From: Alphaproteobacteria bacterium casp-alpha6
GTDB lineage: Bacteria > Pseudomonadota > Alphaproteobacteria > Rhodobacterales > Rhodobacteraceae
DNA length: 64,000 bases
Direction: 5' to 3'
Assembly: GCA_001510135.1 (NCBI GenBank)
Contig: LFER01000025.1
Coordinates: 1-64,000 of the forward strand
A program made the position numbers and the translations under genes. This document shows, piece by piece, positions 46,892 to 55,574 of the stretch. Positions within the stretch are counted from its first letter, which is position 1. Every line of letters starts with the position of its first letter. Below the pieces are notes generated by a model. The model was given only the letters and a program-made list of their open reading frames with translations. It ran no database searches and was not told the DNA's origin.

Positions 46892-48136
46892 TCAATGCGC
46901 CACCCCTGCTGCGACGCTTTCGTCGATGAATTTACCCTCTTTAAAGCGCCACATGGAAAATTCCTCGGTCAGCGGGGAATGTCCTTTGGCCATCAGCTCT
47001 GCCATGCCCCAACCGGATCCGGGAATGGCTTTGAAACCCCCTGTGCCCCAACCGCAATTGATAAAGCAATTTTCAAGCGGCGTTTGGGACAGGATGGGGG
47101 ACCGGTCCCCTGTCATATCGACGATACCGCCCCACCAACGCAGCATTTTCAACCGGCTGATAATTGGAAATGTTTCAACTAAGGCGCGCACGGTTTCCTC
47201 AACGTGATGGAAGGATCCGCGTTGGGTGTAATTGTTATATCCGTCAGCCCCACCGCCGATCACCATTTCGCCTTTGTCGGACTGGCTCATGTAACCATGG
47301 ACCGTATTGGCCATGACCACCACATCCATGCAGGGTTTGATCGGTTCTGACACCAGCGCCTGAAGCGCCACAGATTCGATGGGTAAACGGAACCCCGCCA
47401 TATCTGCAAGAACCCCAGAATGCCCTGCAACCACGATCCCCAGCTTGTCACATTCAATCGTGCCTTTGGTGGTTTCAACGCCGCTGACCTTGCCGTCTTT
47501 TTGGTGCACGGCGGTGACTTCGCATTTTTGGATGATATCCATACCCATGTCAGAACAGGCCCGCGCATATCCCCAAGCCACTGCATCATGGCGCGCCGTT
47601 CCCCCACGCGGTTGCCAAAGCGCACCCAACACCGGATAGCGCGGCCCGTCCAGATTGATGATGGGACACAATTCCTTAACACGCTTGGGTGCGATAAATT
47701 CCGTGGCAACACCCTGCAGCGCGTTGGCATGCGCCGTGCGCTGATACCCGCGAATTTCATGCTGCGTTTGAGCAAGCATCATAACACCGCGTGGACTGAA
47801 CATCACATTGTAATTCAAATCTTGACTGAGCGTTTCATAAAGCCCGCGTGCTTTTTCATAGATCGCTGCAGAAGGGTCTTGGAGATAGTTGGAGCGGATA
47901 ATCGTTGTATTGCGCCCCGTATTGCCCCCGCCAAGCCAACCTTTTTCGATGACGGCAACATTTTTGATCCCAAAGTTACGCCCAAGGTAATAGGCCGTGG
48001 CAAGCCCATGTCCCCCTGCCCCAACGATGATCACATCATATTTTTTCTTGGGCTCAGGATTGCGCCAGGCCCGTTCCCAGCCGGAGTGAAAGCGCAGGGC
48101 TTCACGCGCGACAGCGAAGGCAGAATAACGTTTCAT
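46892..48136 (-). CDS. soxB: Sarcosine oxidase beta subunit SoxB
   Basis: The catalytic flavin subunit (414 residues), a DAO-family oxidase. It has the FAD motif YDVIIVGAGGHGLATAYYLG near residue 39 and the EKGWLGGGNTGRNTTIIRSNY segment; the His that links FMN in heterotetrameric enzymes is in this class. It dehydrogenates sarcosine to the imine. It is the first gene of soxBDAG, with its promoter in the 48137-48311 gap facing ccmI. The ATG at 48136 (MKRYSAFAVAREAL) is the family start. Confidence 0.95.
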   Translation of the reverse strand: MKRYSAFAVAREALRFHSGWERAWRNPEPKKKYDVIIVGAGGHGLATAYYLGRNFGIKNVAVIEKGWLGGGNTGRNTTIIRSNYLQDPSAAIYEKARGLYETLSQDLNYNVMFSPRGVMMLAQTQHEIRGYQRTAHANALQGVATEFIAPKRVKELCPIINLDGPRYPVLGALWQPRGGTARHDAVAWGYARACSDMGMDIIQKCEVTAVHQKDGKVSGVETTKGTIECDKLGIVVAGHSGVLADMAGFRLPIESVALQALVSEPIKPCMDVVVMANTVHGYMSQSDKGEMVIGGGADGYNNYTQRGSFHHVEETVRALVETFPIISRLKMLRWWGGIVDMTGDRSPILSQTPLENCFINCGWGTGGFKAIPGSGWGMAELMAKGHSPLTEEFSMWRFKEGKFIDESVAAGVAH

Positions 48137-48311
48137 ACAGGCATCCACTCTAATTCGCACAGATGTGCGGCTTTTGACAAAATTTCCTGCGTTAATGACG
48201 GCTCACTGCGTCACAAGCAAAGCCAGAAGCGACATATGCGTCAAGATGTCTAGGGCCTCTTTTTAAATTGGCAAACTCCCGTTAGACATGGAGATCAAAT
48301 AAGGAGTTAAA

Positions 48312-49532
48312 ATGCTGTTTTGGGCGCTGGTCACTGCAATTACAATTTGCGTTGCTGCATTTTTAATAGCCGCCTTGCGCATTCCGGCCCCATCGCCTGA
48401 AGAACAAGATCAAGATCTGCAGTTTTACAAGGCACAACTCGACGAAGTGGAGCGCGATGTTGCGCGTGGCATATTGATGCCTCAGGAGGCACAACAACTG
48501 CATGCCGAGATTGCCCGCCGCCTTTTGAAGTCAGCAAAAATTCAAAATGTGGGTGCAGCAGAGGCGGGAAGAAAGCCTTGGGTTCCTGTTGCTGCGGTTT
48601 TGACAGCTTTTCTTCTCATAGGGGGGAGTGTGGCCTTATATGGAACGCTTGGCGCGCCGGGCTATGCTGATTTATCGCAATCAGATCGCATCACGAGGGC
48701 CAAAGAACGGTACGAAAATAGACCGTCGCTGGGCGCCTACATTGAGAGACTTCCGCCATTGGACAAGCCGGCCACAGACGCTGCCTATTTAGATGTTATT
48801 GAACAATTACGTCAGGCGGTGGCAGATCGGCCCGATGATCTTCAGGGGCAAATTTTTTTGGCCAAATTTGAAGCAAGCCTTCAGAATTTGATGGCTGCAA
48901 GCGTTGCTCAAGAAAACGTGGTTCGTCTGAAAGGCGCAGATGCCGGCGTCGATGATCATTTTGATCACGCCGAACTCTTGATTCTCGCGGGAAGGGGGTA
49001 TGTTTCGCCAGAAGCAGAAACCGCGCTTAAACGCGCTTTAGCGCTTCAAAATGATCACGCACTGTCGCGATATTACATGGGGTTACTATTGCTTCAAAAT
49101 GATCGCCCCGATCGCGCGTTTAAAGATTGGCAAAGACTCTTGGCTGAAGCAGAGCCGGACAGCCCTTGGCTCGAGCCCATCCGCGCTCAGATAGAAGATG
49201 TTGCTCTTGCTGCAGGGGTGACGGATTTCAAATTGCCCCCCCTGCCTGTAAAGCGCGGCCCGACTCAAGACGACATAGAGGCCGCAGGCAGGATGACGTC
49301 AGAGGAGCAGCAGGCAATGATCGAAGGCATGGTCGAAGGCTTGGCGGAGCGACTTAGCAGCGAAGGCGGCCCACCAGAGGATTGGACCAAATTGCTCCGT
49401 GCTCTGAGCGTATTAGGGCGCGAATTAGACGCCTTGGAGATTTATAAAGAAGCACAGGTGGTGTTTGCAGACCATCCGGATGCTTTGAAGACGATCGAAG
49501 AAACAGCACGGCTTTTGGGGATGGCAGAGTGA
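48312..49532 (+). CDS. ccmI: Cytochrome c biogenesis protein CcmI
   Basis: CcmI holds apocytochrome c for heme ligation. The 406-residue protein has an N-terminal span (MLFWALVTAITICVAAFLIAALR), a cytoplasmic leucine-zipper-like loop (DLQFYKAQLDEVERD), a second span (VAAVLTAFLLIGGSVALYG) and periplasmic TPR-like repeats. It has a GGAG site at the start. Other ccm genes are not nearby. Its end overlaps ruvX by 4 bases (GTGA). Confidence 0.92.
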   Translation: MLFWALVTAITICVAAFLIAALRIPAPSPEEQDQDLQFYKAQLDEVERDVARGILMPQEAQQLHAEIARRLLKSAKIQNVGAAEAGRKPWVPVAAVLTAFLLIGGSVALYGTLGAPGYADLSQSDRITRAKERYENRPSLGAYIERLPPLDKPATDAAYLDVIEQLRQAVADRPDDLQGQIFLAKFEASLQNLMAASVAQENVVRLKGADAGVDDHFDHAELLILAGRGYVSPEAETALKRALALQNDHALSRYYMGLLLLQNDRPDRAFKDWQRLLAEAEPDSPWLEPIRAQIEDVALAAGVTDFKLPPLPVKRGPTQDDIEAAGRMTSEEQQAMIEGMVEGLAERLSSEGGPPEDWTKLLRALSVLGRELDALEIYKEAQVVFADHPDALKTIEETARLLGMAE

Positions 49533-49993
49533 TTTTCGAAGATGTTCCAAGCTTTGCTGACGCGCTACCCGATTATGGCGCCATCGCCGGTCTTGATCTT
49601 GGCACAAAGACAATCGGCGTTGCGGTTTCTGATCATATGCGGTCTATCGCAACACCGCTTCAAACCATAAAACGTCAGAAATTCACGCAGGATGCAGATC
49701 ATCTTTTGTCGATCTGCGAGGGGCGTCAGCTTTGCGGTCTAATCTTGGGGCTGCCCCGCAATATGGATGGAAGCGAAGGCCCTAGGGCGCAATCCACCCG
49801 TGCTTTTGCGCGCAACCTTGCTCAGAAAATGGATCTCCCAATCTCCTTTTGGGACGAACGCCTATCGACCGTTGCCGCAGAAAAAGCGCTTTTGGAGGCG
49901 GATACGACTAGAAAACGTCGCTCTGAGGTCATAGATCACGTAGCGGCGTCCTATATTCTACAGGGCGCTTTGGATCGATTGAGGCATCTGTAG
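49529..49993 (+). CDS. ruvX: Holliday junction resolvase-like RuvX/YqgF
   Basis: A 154-residue RNase H-fold protein with the acidic residues in AGLDLGTKTIGVAVSD, LGLPRNMDGSEG, WDERLSTVAAEKALL and VIDHVAASYIL. YqgF-type proteins process the 16S rRNA 5' end and may act on junctions. It starts with GTG overlapping the ccmI stop and is followed at 3 bp by the DUF1289 gene. Confidence 0.93.
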   Translation: MIFEDVPSFADALPDYGAIAGLDLGTKTIGVAVSDHMRSIATPLQTIKRQKFTQDADHLLSICEGRQLCGLILGLPRNMDGSEGPRAQSTRAFARNLAQKMDLPISFWDERLSTVAAEKALLEADTTRKRRSEVIDHVAASYILQGALDRLRHL

Positions 49994-49996
49994 TAT

Positions 49997-50254
49997 ATGG
50001 AACACTCCGCACGTAAAGAGGCCGATCTGGTCTGGAAACGCGATGAAATTGACTCACCTTGTGTGAGCATCTGTGTCATGCATCCTTTAGAGCGTATATG
50101 CACTGGATGTCATCGAACCATCGACGAGATTACCCGCTGGTCAGTAATGAGTGCGGAAGAGCGGCAGAAAATCAGCAAGGACTTGCCGAATCGCACCCCC
50201 CTTCTGAGCAAACGGCGCGGCGGTCGCACGGCGCGGTTGCAAAATCGCAGCTGA
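49997..50254 (+). CDS. DUF1289 protein
   Basis: An 85-residue protein with the DUF1289 core DSPCVSICVMHPLERICTGC, in which Cys residues at about 22, 26, 35 and 38 may bind zinc or iron, then HRTIDEITRWSVMSAEERQ. Function is not known. It is coupled to ccmI-ruvX and ends at a 12-bp palindrome (50250-50261). Confidence 0.88.
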   Translation: MEHSARKEADLVWKRDEIDSPCVSICVMHPLERICTGCHRTIDEITRWSVMSAEERQKISKDLPNRTPLLSKRRGGRTARLQNRS

Positions 50255-50278
50255 CGTCAGCAGGTAGCCTTTCACAGA

Positions 50279-50593
50279 TCACCTTTGAGCAGGTGGGATG
50301 TCCTTTAATCGTAAAACCATACTTTCTATCTCTTCACGCGACCACCTTGTGTGTCGACGCGTGGTGCTGGCGGAATGATTTTTGAGGCCAAGAGAGAGCC
50401 CGCCGCGATAAGCCTCGTTGGGACGGACCGGACGCGGACATAGATTTCCACCACAAGTCGGGCAAACATTCTTTAGGTCATTATCCGCACAGTCTGCACA
50501 ATATGTGCATTCATATGAACAAATACGCGCCTCAGGACTTTGCGCGGGAAGGTCAACATCACAGAGTTCGCAATTGGGTCGCAATTCAAGCAT
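50279..50593 (-). CDS. DUF1272 zinc-ribbon-like protein
   Basis: A 104-residue protein with ten Cys in its first 60 residues (CELCDVDL, CSYECTYCADCAD, CPTCGGNLCPRP), typical of DUF1272, presumably binding two zinc ions. Function unknown. It lies 23 bp downstream of the 2OG-oxygenase-like gene on the same strand and may share its transcript. Confidence 0.88.
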   Translation of the reverse strand: MLELRPNCELCDVDLPAQSPEARICSYECTYCADCADNDLKNVCPTCGGNLCPRPVRPNEAYRGGLSLGLKNHSASTTRRHTRWSREEIESMVLRLKDIPPAQR

Positions 50594-50615
50594 CGTTAAT
50601 TTCCTTTCAAAAACA

Positions 50616-51386
50616 TCACGTCAAAAAGGGCCATTGAGACAAGTCCACTAATTCAGGGCGCAAATAGGCGATCATGCGCCCCTGCTCTGGCGCCACGGCA
50701 CCCTTAACCCATGGTGCCACGCCGTGCAGCGCCAATCTATGCAAGACATAGGCCTCCCCGGGGAGCGCATGAACCGTCACGCGTCTGCATGTCTCAAAGA
50801 CCTTCTTTCGCATCGCTTGGTAGATCTCAGTCACGTCAATTTTGTTCCATCCCTGCGGGTCATGACCTTCAAACGCCTTTTGAAAGGCCTCTGCCATGAT
50901 AATGTGAGAGCCTTCCCAAACGACCAAAGGGCTTGCCTCTGGGGACGTTTCATTCAAAGGAAGTCCCATAATATAGGCATGGGGTTCTTTGAGCATACGG
51001 CGGCGGTCTTTTCCTACAGGTAACAGCCCATCCACATGCGCCGCATCTCGGTTCAGACGATACCCGAAGGCTGCCTTATTCTCTCCTTCGCGCGGCTTGG
51101 GATAGCCCTCAAACATGACGGAAAGCTGTGCGGGGTGCAACGGCTTTGTGTCAACATTGGAAAGCCAGTCAATCACTGTGCCTTTAAGATCCACATCCCC
51201 GATCCGGCCCGTTGGATCGCTGGGTAAAGCATCAACGCCAACAAACCAAGTTCCCTCACATTGCAGCCATTTGGCGCGCATTTTGGGATCCTCAAGAACC
51301 GTCAGACCCTTTTTTTGGGCGACCTCAGACCAACGCGCCACACTGATATCATAATCAAATTTTTGCCATCCCCTTTGTTCAAACAT
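50616..51386 (-). CDS. Uncharacterised protein with phytanoyl-CoA dioxygenase-like motif
   Basis: A 256-residue protein from ATG at 51386 (MFEQRGWQKFDYD). I do not recognise a named family with certainty. It shows a possible iron facial triad, His-x-Asp in DAAHVDGLLP and a distal His in LHRLALHGVAPW, followed by Arg in GRMIAYLRPE, which is the order of 2-oxoglutarate-dependent oxygenases such as PhyH. A longer reading from 51491 is possible but lacks a ribosome binding site. A role in oxidising a small molecule is inference only. Confidence 0.65.
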   Translation of the reverse strand: MFEQRGWQKFDYDISVARWSEVAQKKGLTVLEDPKMRAKWLQCEGTWFVGVDALPSDPTGRIGDVDLKGTVIDWLSNVDTKPLHPAQLSVMFEGYPKPREGENKAAFGYRLNRDAAHVDGLLPVGKDRRRMLKEPHAYIMGLPLNETSPEASPLVVWEGSHIIMAEAFQKAFEGHDPQGWNKIDVTEIYQAMRKKVFETCRRVTVHALPGEAYVLHRLALHGVAPWVKGAVAPEQGRMIAYLRPELVDLSQWPFLT

Positions 51387-51624
51387 TTTCTCTTGGATCC
51401 CTACCAATTTCACTGTTCCAACCGATAAATGCATATGCACACAATCCGAAAAATTACTGTCGAAACTAAAACGTTTGAGGCGGCAATCCAATGCTTGTTT
51501 TTAAAATATCGATCCTGACCGTCCTGAAACGATTGGCCCCCTCAAATCCTGCAGACATTCTTGCCAACTGACAAAGAACCAGACAGGATACAAAATACCA
51601 TTCTACCACATAAGAGGCACAGAA

Positions 51625-51990
51625 ATGAAACCGGTGAACGCACAGGATCGACGGGTGGTCAATCTCAAAGATGCGGTTTTTACACCCTATGATCCTGAAG
51701 AAACAGGAGAGCTGGGAACATCTTACTTAAATCTCAATCCGGAAATGGATCAGGGAGTTGGGTTTTATATTTACCGCATGGCTCCCGGATCCCACTCTGC
51801 ACCGCACCGACATGGGGGGGCCGAAGAATTCTATGTCATTGAAGGGGAATTACGAGACCACGATGGCACGCTCTACAAAGCTGGCGATGTGGTTTGGCTT
51901 GCACCTGGCACAGTGCATAATTCCTATTCAGAAAATGGCTGTACAGTCGCCGTATTTTCGCAAGTACGAGAAGACAGCCCCGATGAGTGA
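51625..51990 (+). CDS. Cupin-domain protein
   Basis: A 121-residue single-domain cupin. The metal-binding first motif is APHRHGGAEEFYVIEGEL (two His, one Glu) and the second, GDVVWLAPGTVHNSY, supplies the last His. Such proteins may be isomerases, dioxygenases or ligand-binding regulators. It lies 284 bp upstream of the polyamine importer operon in the same direction; a terminator-like hairpin at 52078-52094 makes cotranscription uncertain. Confidence 0.85.
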   Translation: MKPVNAQDRRVVNLKDAVFTPYDPEETGELGTSYLNLNPEMDQGVGFYIYRMAPGSHSAPHRHGGAEEFYVIEGELRDHDGTLYKAGDVVWLAPGTVHNSYSENGCTVAVFSQVREDSPDE

Positions 51991-52030
51991 CGGCTCCAAA
52001 CAGTGCTTTAACCTCTTAAATTTGGGGGTG

Positions 52031-52055
52031 GCAAAATTTTTTGATCAAATTTTGC
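52031..52055. repeat. 25-bp inverted repeat upstream of the polyamine importer
   Basis: GCAAAATTT at 52031-52039 and AAATTTTGC at 52047-52055 are perfect complements around a 7-nt centre that contains GATC. The site lies between the cupin gene and the importer operon and has the look of an operator for a dimeric regulator. Its partner is unknown. Confidence 0.4.
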
Positions 52056-52077
52056 ACAACAGGCGAGCTTACAACTT

Positions 52078-52100
52078 GACGAAGGGCTTTCGTCCTGTTT
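52078..52100 (+). terminator. Possible terminator after the cupin gene
   Basis: GACGAA and TTCGTC form a 6-bp stem with a 5-nt loop, followed by CTGTTT. The U-tract is short, so efficiency may be low. It stands 88 bp after the cupin stop. Confidence 0.35.
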
Positions 52101-52274
52101 AGCCTCTAAGGAAAAGGAAATCATGCTCCTTCACCCGAAGGCTAAAAACTACGAATAGAGTGTTTGTCGCGATGTGCTAAAACAGGGAAAGTCCTGGATC
52201 AGATGCATTCGATATAAGAAAATTCTCAGAGGTCCATAAACCAGACGGGCCGCTAACAATAGGGAGAAACTACC

Positions 52275-53384
52275 ATGGGTTTTGTTCAATTCTCAAAACT
52301 GATGATCGGCACCACGCTGCTCACGGGCTTAATGGCCACGAGCTCAATGGCGCAGGATCGTGTGTTGAAAGTAACAAACTGGGCCGAATATATCGGCGAA
52401 GAAACGATTGCCAATTTCGAAGCAGAATACGGCATCAAGGTGATCTATGACACCTATGACAGCGTTGAATCAATCGATGCCAAATTGCTGGCAGGAAACA
52501 GTGGGTATGACGTGGTAAGCCATTCTGGAAGCCGTGTTGCCCGTCTTATTCAGGCAGGCATCTTAAGCCCGCTTGATGTGTCAAAGCTTGATAACTTCAA
52601 ACACATGGATCCGGCCATCATGGGCCAGATGAGCAAAGAATGGGATCCACAAAACAACCACTTCGTCCCTTACATGTGGGGGACCCACGGCGTAACCTAT
52701 AATAAGGAATTGGTCCTCGAAACCTATCCAGACGCGCCGATCGGGTCTATGGATATGATCTTTGATCCAAAACATATGGCCGAACTTGCAAAATGCGGCG
52801 TTGCATTTTTGGACTCTCCTGATGACATCGTGTCTATGGCGCTGGCGCACTTGGGTCTTAGCCCGGCCACCTCTAAACAGGCCGATTACGACGCGGCAGG
52901 TGAGATGCTGAGCAAGGTACGTCCATTCATCAAAACCTTTGACAATTATGCTTATCAAAGAATGCCGCAAAAAGAATTCTGCGTTGCCGTCACTTGGGGA
53001 CCAGATGGGCTTTTGGCGATGTCAGGCGCAGCAGAAGCTGACACGGGCGTTGTGCTTGATTTCTTCTTGCCAGCGGGCGAAGGCAAAGCAAACCTTTGGG
53101 TCGATGGGTGGGTTGTTCCATCAGATGCAAGCAATCAAGAGGACGCGCATCTTTTCCTCAACTATATGATGCGTCCAGACGTAGCGGCAGGCGACAGCAA
53201 CTACACATGGTATGCGACAGCCAATATTGATGCAAAACCGCTGATTGATGAGGAAGTCACATCTAGCCCTGCGGCTTTCCCGACCAGCGATCAGGTGGCC
53301 AAGATGTATACCAATGCGTCCTTGCCTCCCAAGGTGCAACGTATGCAGACCAGAACCTGGACAGACTTCAAAGCAGGCAACTGA
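52275..53384 (+). CDS. potF: Polyamine ABC transporter substrate-binding protein (PotF type)
   Basis: A 369-residue periplasmic binding protein with a signal peptide cut near SSMAQD (residue 26). The mature part opens VLKVTNWAEYIGEETIANFE, the PotD/PotF hallmark, and includes VVSHSGSRVARLIQAG and PYMWGTHGVTYNKE. It should bind putrescine, spermidine or a related amine. An intrinsic terminator (53401-53429) follows, so the binding protein is probably made in excess over the permease parts encoded by the next three genes. Confidence 0.93.
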   Translation: MGFVQFSKLMIGTTLLTGLMATSSMAQDRVLKVTNWAEYIGEETIANFEAEYGIKVIYDTYDSVESIDAKLLAGNSGYDVVSHSGSRVARLIQAGILSPLDVSKLDNFKHMDPAIMGQMSKEWDPQNNHFVPYMWGTHGVTYNKELVLETYPDAPIGSMDMIFDPKHMAELAKCGVAFLDSPDDIVSMALAHLGLSPATSKQADYDAAGEMLSKVRPFIKTFDNYAYQRMPQKEFCVAVTWGPDGLLAMSGAAEADTGVVLDFFLPAGEGKANLWVDGWVVPSDASNQEDAHLFLNYMMRPDVAAGDSNYTWYATANIDAKPLIDEEVTSSPAAFPTSDQVAKMYTNASLPPKVQRMQTRTWTDFKAGN

Positions 53385-53400
53385 TAAGAAGATTAAAGAG

Positions 53401-53429
53401 ATAGGGCCGGTACTTCGGCCCTATTTTTC
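53401..53429 (+). terminator. Intrinsic terminator between potF and potG
   Basis: ATAGGGCCG and CGGCCCTAT form a perfect 9-bp stem around GTACTT, followed by five T residues. It lies 17 bp after the potF stop, inside the operon, and probably reduces expression of the downstream transport genes. Confidence 0.9.
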
Positions 53430-53477
53430 TATCCTCCTTTAACGACGTCATGAGACCAAAAATTTAAGGGATGTATC

Positions 53478-54623
53478 ATGGTCAATCAGTCCAGTGTCCG
53501 GTCTTTGGTGAATAAACCCGCACTGAATACAGACAAACCGCTTCTTCAGATTCGAAACGTTACCAAAAAGTTTGGAGAGTTTGTCGCCGTTAACAATGTA
53601 GACTTGAATATCTATGCCGGTGAATTGTTCTGCTTACTCGGCGGGTCAGGATGCGGAAAATCAACGCTTTTGCGGATGCTTGCGGGGTTTGAAACACCAA
53701 GTTCTGGACAAATTTTGATAGATGGCAAAGATATGTCCGGCGTACCGCCTTATCAACGCCCGACCAATATGATGTTCCAGAATTACGCGCTTTTCCCACA
53801 TATGAGTGTGGAAAGAAATATTGCCTTTGGACTAGAGCAAGACGGAATACATAAAAGTGAGATTAAGGACCGCACGCACAATATGCTTCGTCTGGTCGAG
53901 CTCCAAGGCTATGAAAAGCGCCGCCCAAACCAGCTTTCCGGCGGTCAAAGACAGCGCGTGGCGCTCGCCAGAGCGCTGGTGAAGGAACCAAAGCTCCTCC
54001 TCTTGGACGAACCACTTGGCGCGCTGGACAAAAAACTTCGTGAACATACTCAGTTTGAACTCATGAACATTCAGGAAAAGGTCGGTGTGACATTTGTCGT
54101 GGTCACCCATGATCAAGAAGAGGCAATGGTTCTGGCCACCCGTATCGCGGTGATGGACAAAGGCCAGTTTATCCAAATTGGATCCCCTACTGAAATTTAT
54201 GAATATCCGGAAAACCGTTTTGTTGCGAATTTCATCGGCTCTGCAAATATTTTCGAAGGTACCATCCTTGAAAACAACAATAACTCATTGAAAATCGCCA
54301 CAGAGCTGGGTGAAATTACGCTCGAGCAATCGAGTGCTTTGGGCGTGGGAGCTTCAGTTTTTCTTGGTGTGCGACCGGAAAAAATCTCAATCAGCAAGGA
54401 TCCTTCAGCCTCAACAGATGGATATACAACCAGTGGTGTGGTTGAGGATATCGGTTATCTTGGCAACACATCCCGCTATAAAATTCGCCTTGATCAGGGA
54501 ACACTGGTGGATGTGACGGCACAAAACCATTTACGTCCACAAAACCGCACCCATGCCTTTAGTTGGGAAGAAAAGGTCACGTTACGCTGGGATGCCTCTA
54601 ATATTATGTTGTTAAAAAAATGA
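53478..54623 (+). CDS. potG: Polyamine ABC transporter ATPase (PotG/PotA type)
   Basis: A 381-residue ATPase with Walker A GGSGCGKSTLLRML, signature LSGGQRQRVALARAL, Walker B LLLLDEPLGALD and a C-terminal TOBE-like regulatory domain (FLGVRPEKISI). It powers uptake of polyamines with the permeases at 54620 and 55575. Its stop overlaps the first permease start (ATGA). Confidence 0.94.
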   Translation: MVNQSSVRSLVNKPALNTDKPLLQIRNVTKKFGEFVAVNNVDLNIYAGELFCLLGGSGCGKSTLLRMLAGFETPSSGQILIDGKDMSGVPPYQRPTNMMFQNYALFPHMSVERNIAFGLEQDGIHKSEIKDRTHNMLRLVELQGYEKRRPNQLSGGQRQRVALARALVKEPKLLLLDEPLGALDKKLREHTQFELMNIQEKVGVTFVVVTHDQEEAMVLATRIAVMDKGQFIQIGSPTEIYEYPENRFVANFIGSANIFEGTILENNNNSLKIATELGEITLEQSSALGVGASVFLGVRPEKISISKDPSASTDGYTTSGVVEDIGYLGNTSRYKIRLDQGTLVDVTAQNHLRPQNRTHAFSWEEKVTLRWDASNIMLLKK

Positions 54624-55573
54624 GCGACAGCGCCCTTTCTCCAGAGATGCCATCAAAAGCTGCAGGCAACTTATCCCTGCTGGACAGGCTTCAGGAACGA
54701 TGGAAAACCATTGTGATTATTGTTCCGTTTGTCTGGCTTTTGGTGTTCTTTTTGGCGCCATTTTTCATTGTCACCAAGATCAGTCTGGCAGAATTGGCGA
54801 TTTCAAGCCCGCCGTTCACCGCGATGATCGAATGGGCGGATGGGACAATCGTCACAATCCGGCTGGTTTTTGACAATTTCATCTACATCTTTGAAGACCC
54901 GCTTTATGCGAAAACTTATATTAATTCGATCAAGATCGCCTCTGTGTCCACGGTGCTTTCGCTTTTGATTGGATATCCTATTGCTTATGGGATTGTGCGC
55001 TCTGCGCAGGTAACCAAACAACTTTTGTTGTTTGCGATTATCTTACCGTTTTGGACATCATTTCTTTTGCGCGTATATGCGTGGATGGGGCTGCTGGCAG
55101 ATCAAGGAACGATCAACAACCTCCTGATTTCTATGGGGATAATCGAAACCCCGATCCGAATGCTCTATACGGAATTTGCGGTCTATGTCGGGATTGTCTA
55201 TACCTACCTGCCTTTTATGATTTTGCCACTTTATGCCAATATGGAAAAACTGGACGCCACCCTGAACGAAGCTGCGGCGGATCTTGGCTCGGGTCCGGTC
55301 AATACATTCTTTAAGATCACACTGCCCCTCACGATGCCGGGCGTGATCGCGGGGTCACTTCTGGTGTTTATTCCTGCAACAGGCGAATATGTGATCCCCG
55401 ATCTTCTGGGGGGAGGCAATGTTCAGATGATCGGACGACAATTGTACAATGAATTTGCCCGCAATGTGGATTGGCCCGTGGCTGCAGCCGTTGCGATTGT
55501 CTTGCTCTTAATACTGGTTTTGCCAATGGCGATTTATCAATATTACCAAGGCAAAGCGGCGGAGGGTTCGTGA
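54620..55573 (+). CDS. potH: Polyamine ABC transporter permease (PotH type)
   Basis: A 317-residue permease with about six spans. The EAA loop that touches the ATPase is LNEAAADLGSGPVNTFFKITLPLTMPG, and the N-terminal PFVWLLVFFLAPFFIVTKIS is typical of PotB/PotH. It follows potG with a 4-bp overlap and precedes potI by 1 bp. Confidence 0.93.
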   Translation: MSDSALSPEMPSKAAGNLSLLDRLQERWKTIVIIVPFVWLLVFFLAPFFIVTKISLAELAISSPPFTAMIEWADGTIVTIRLVFDNFIYIFEDPLYAKTYINSIKIASVSTVLSLLIGYPIAYGIVRSAQVTKQLLLFAIILPFWTSFLLRVYAWMGLLADQGTINNLLISMGIIETPIRMLYTEFAVYVGIVYTYLPFMILPLYANMEKLDATLNEAAADLGSGPVNTFFKITLPLTMPGVIAGSLLVFIPATGEYVIPDLLGGGNVQMIGRQLYNEFARNVDWPVAAAVAIVLLLILVLPMAIYQYYQGKAAEGS

Positions 55574-55574
55574 C

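Noticed and set aside
50250-50261. 12-bp palindrome GCTGACGTCAGC at the DUF1289 stop codon
   Set aside because: It overlaps coding sequence and a convergent junction; no loop or U-tract for a terminator and no second copy to support an operator.
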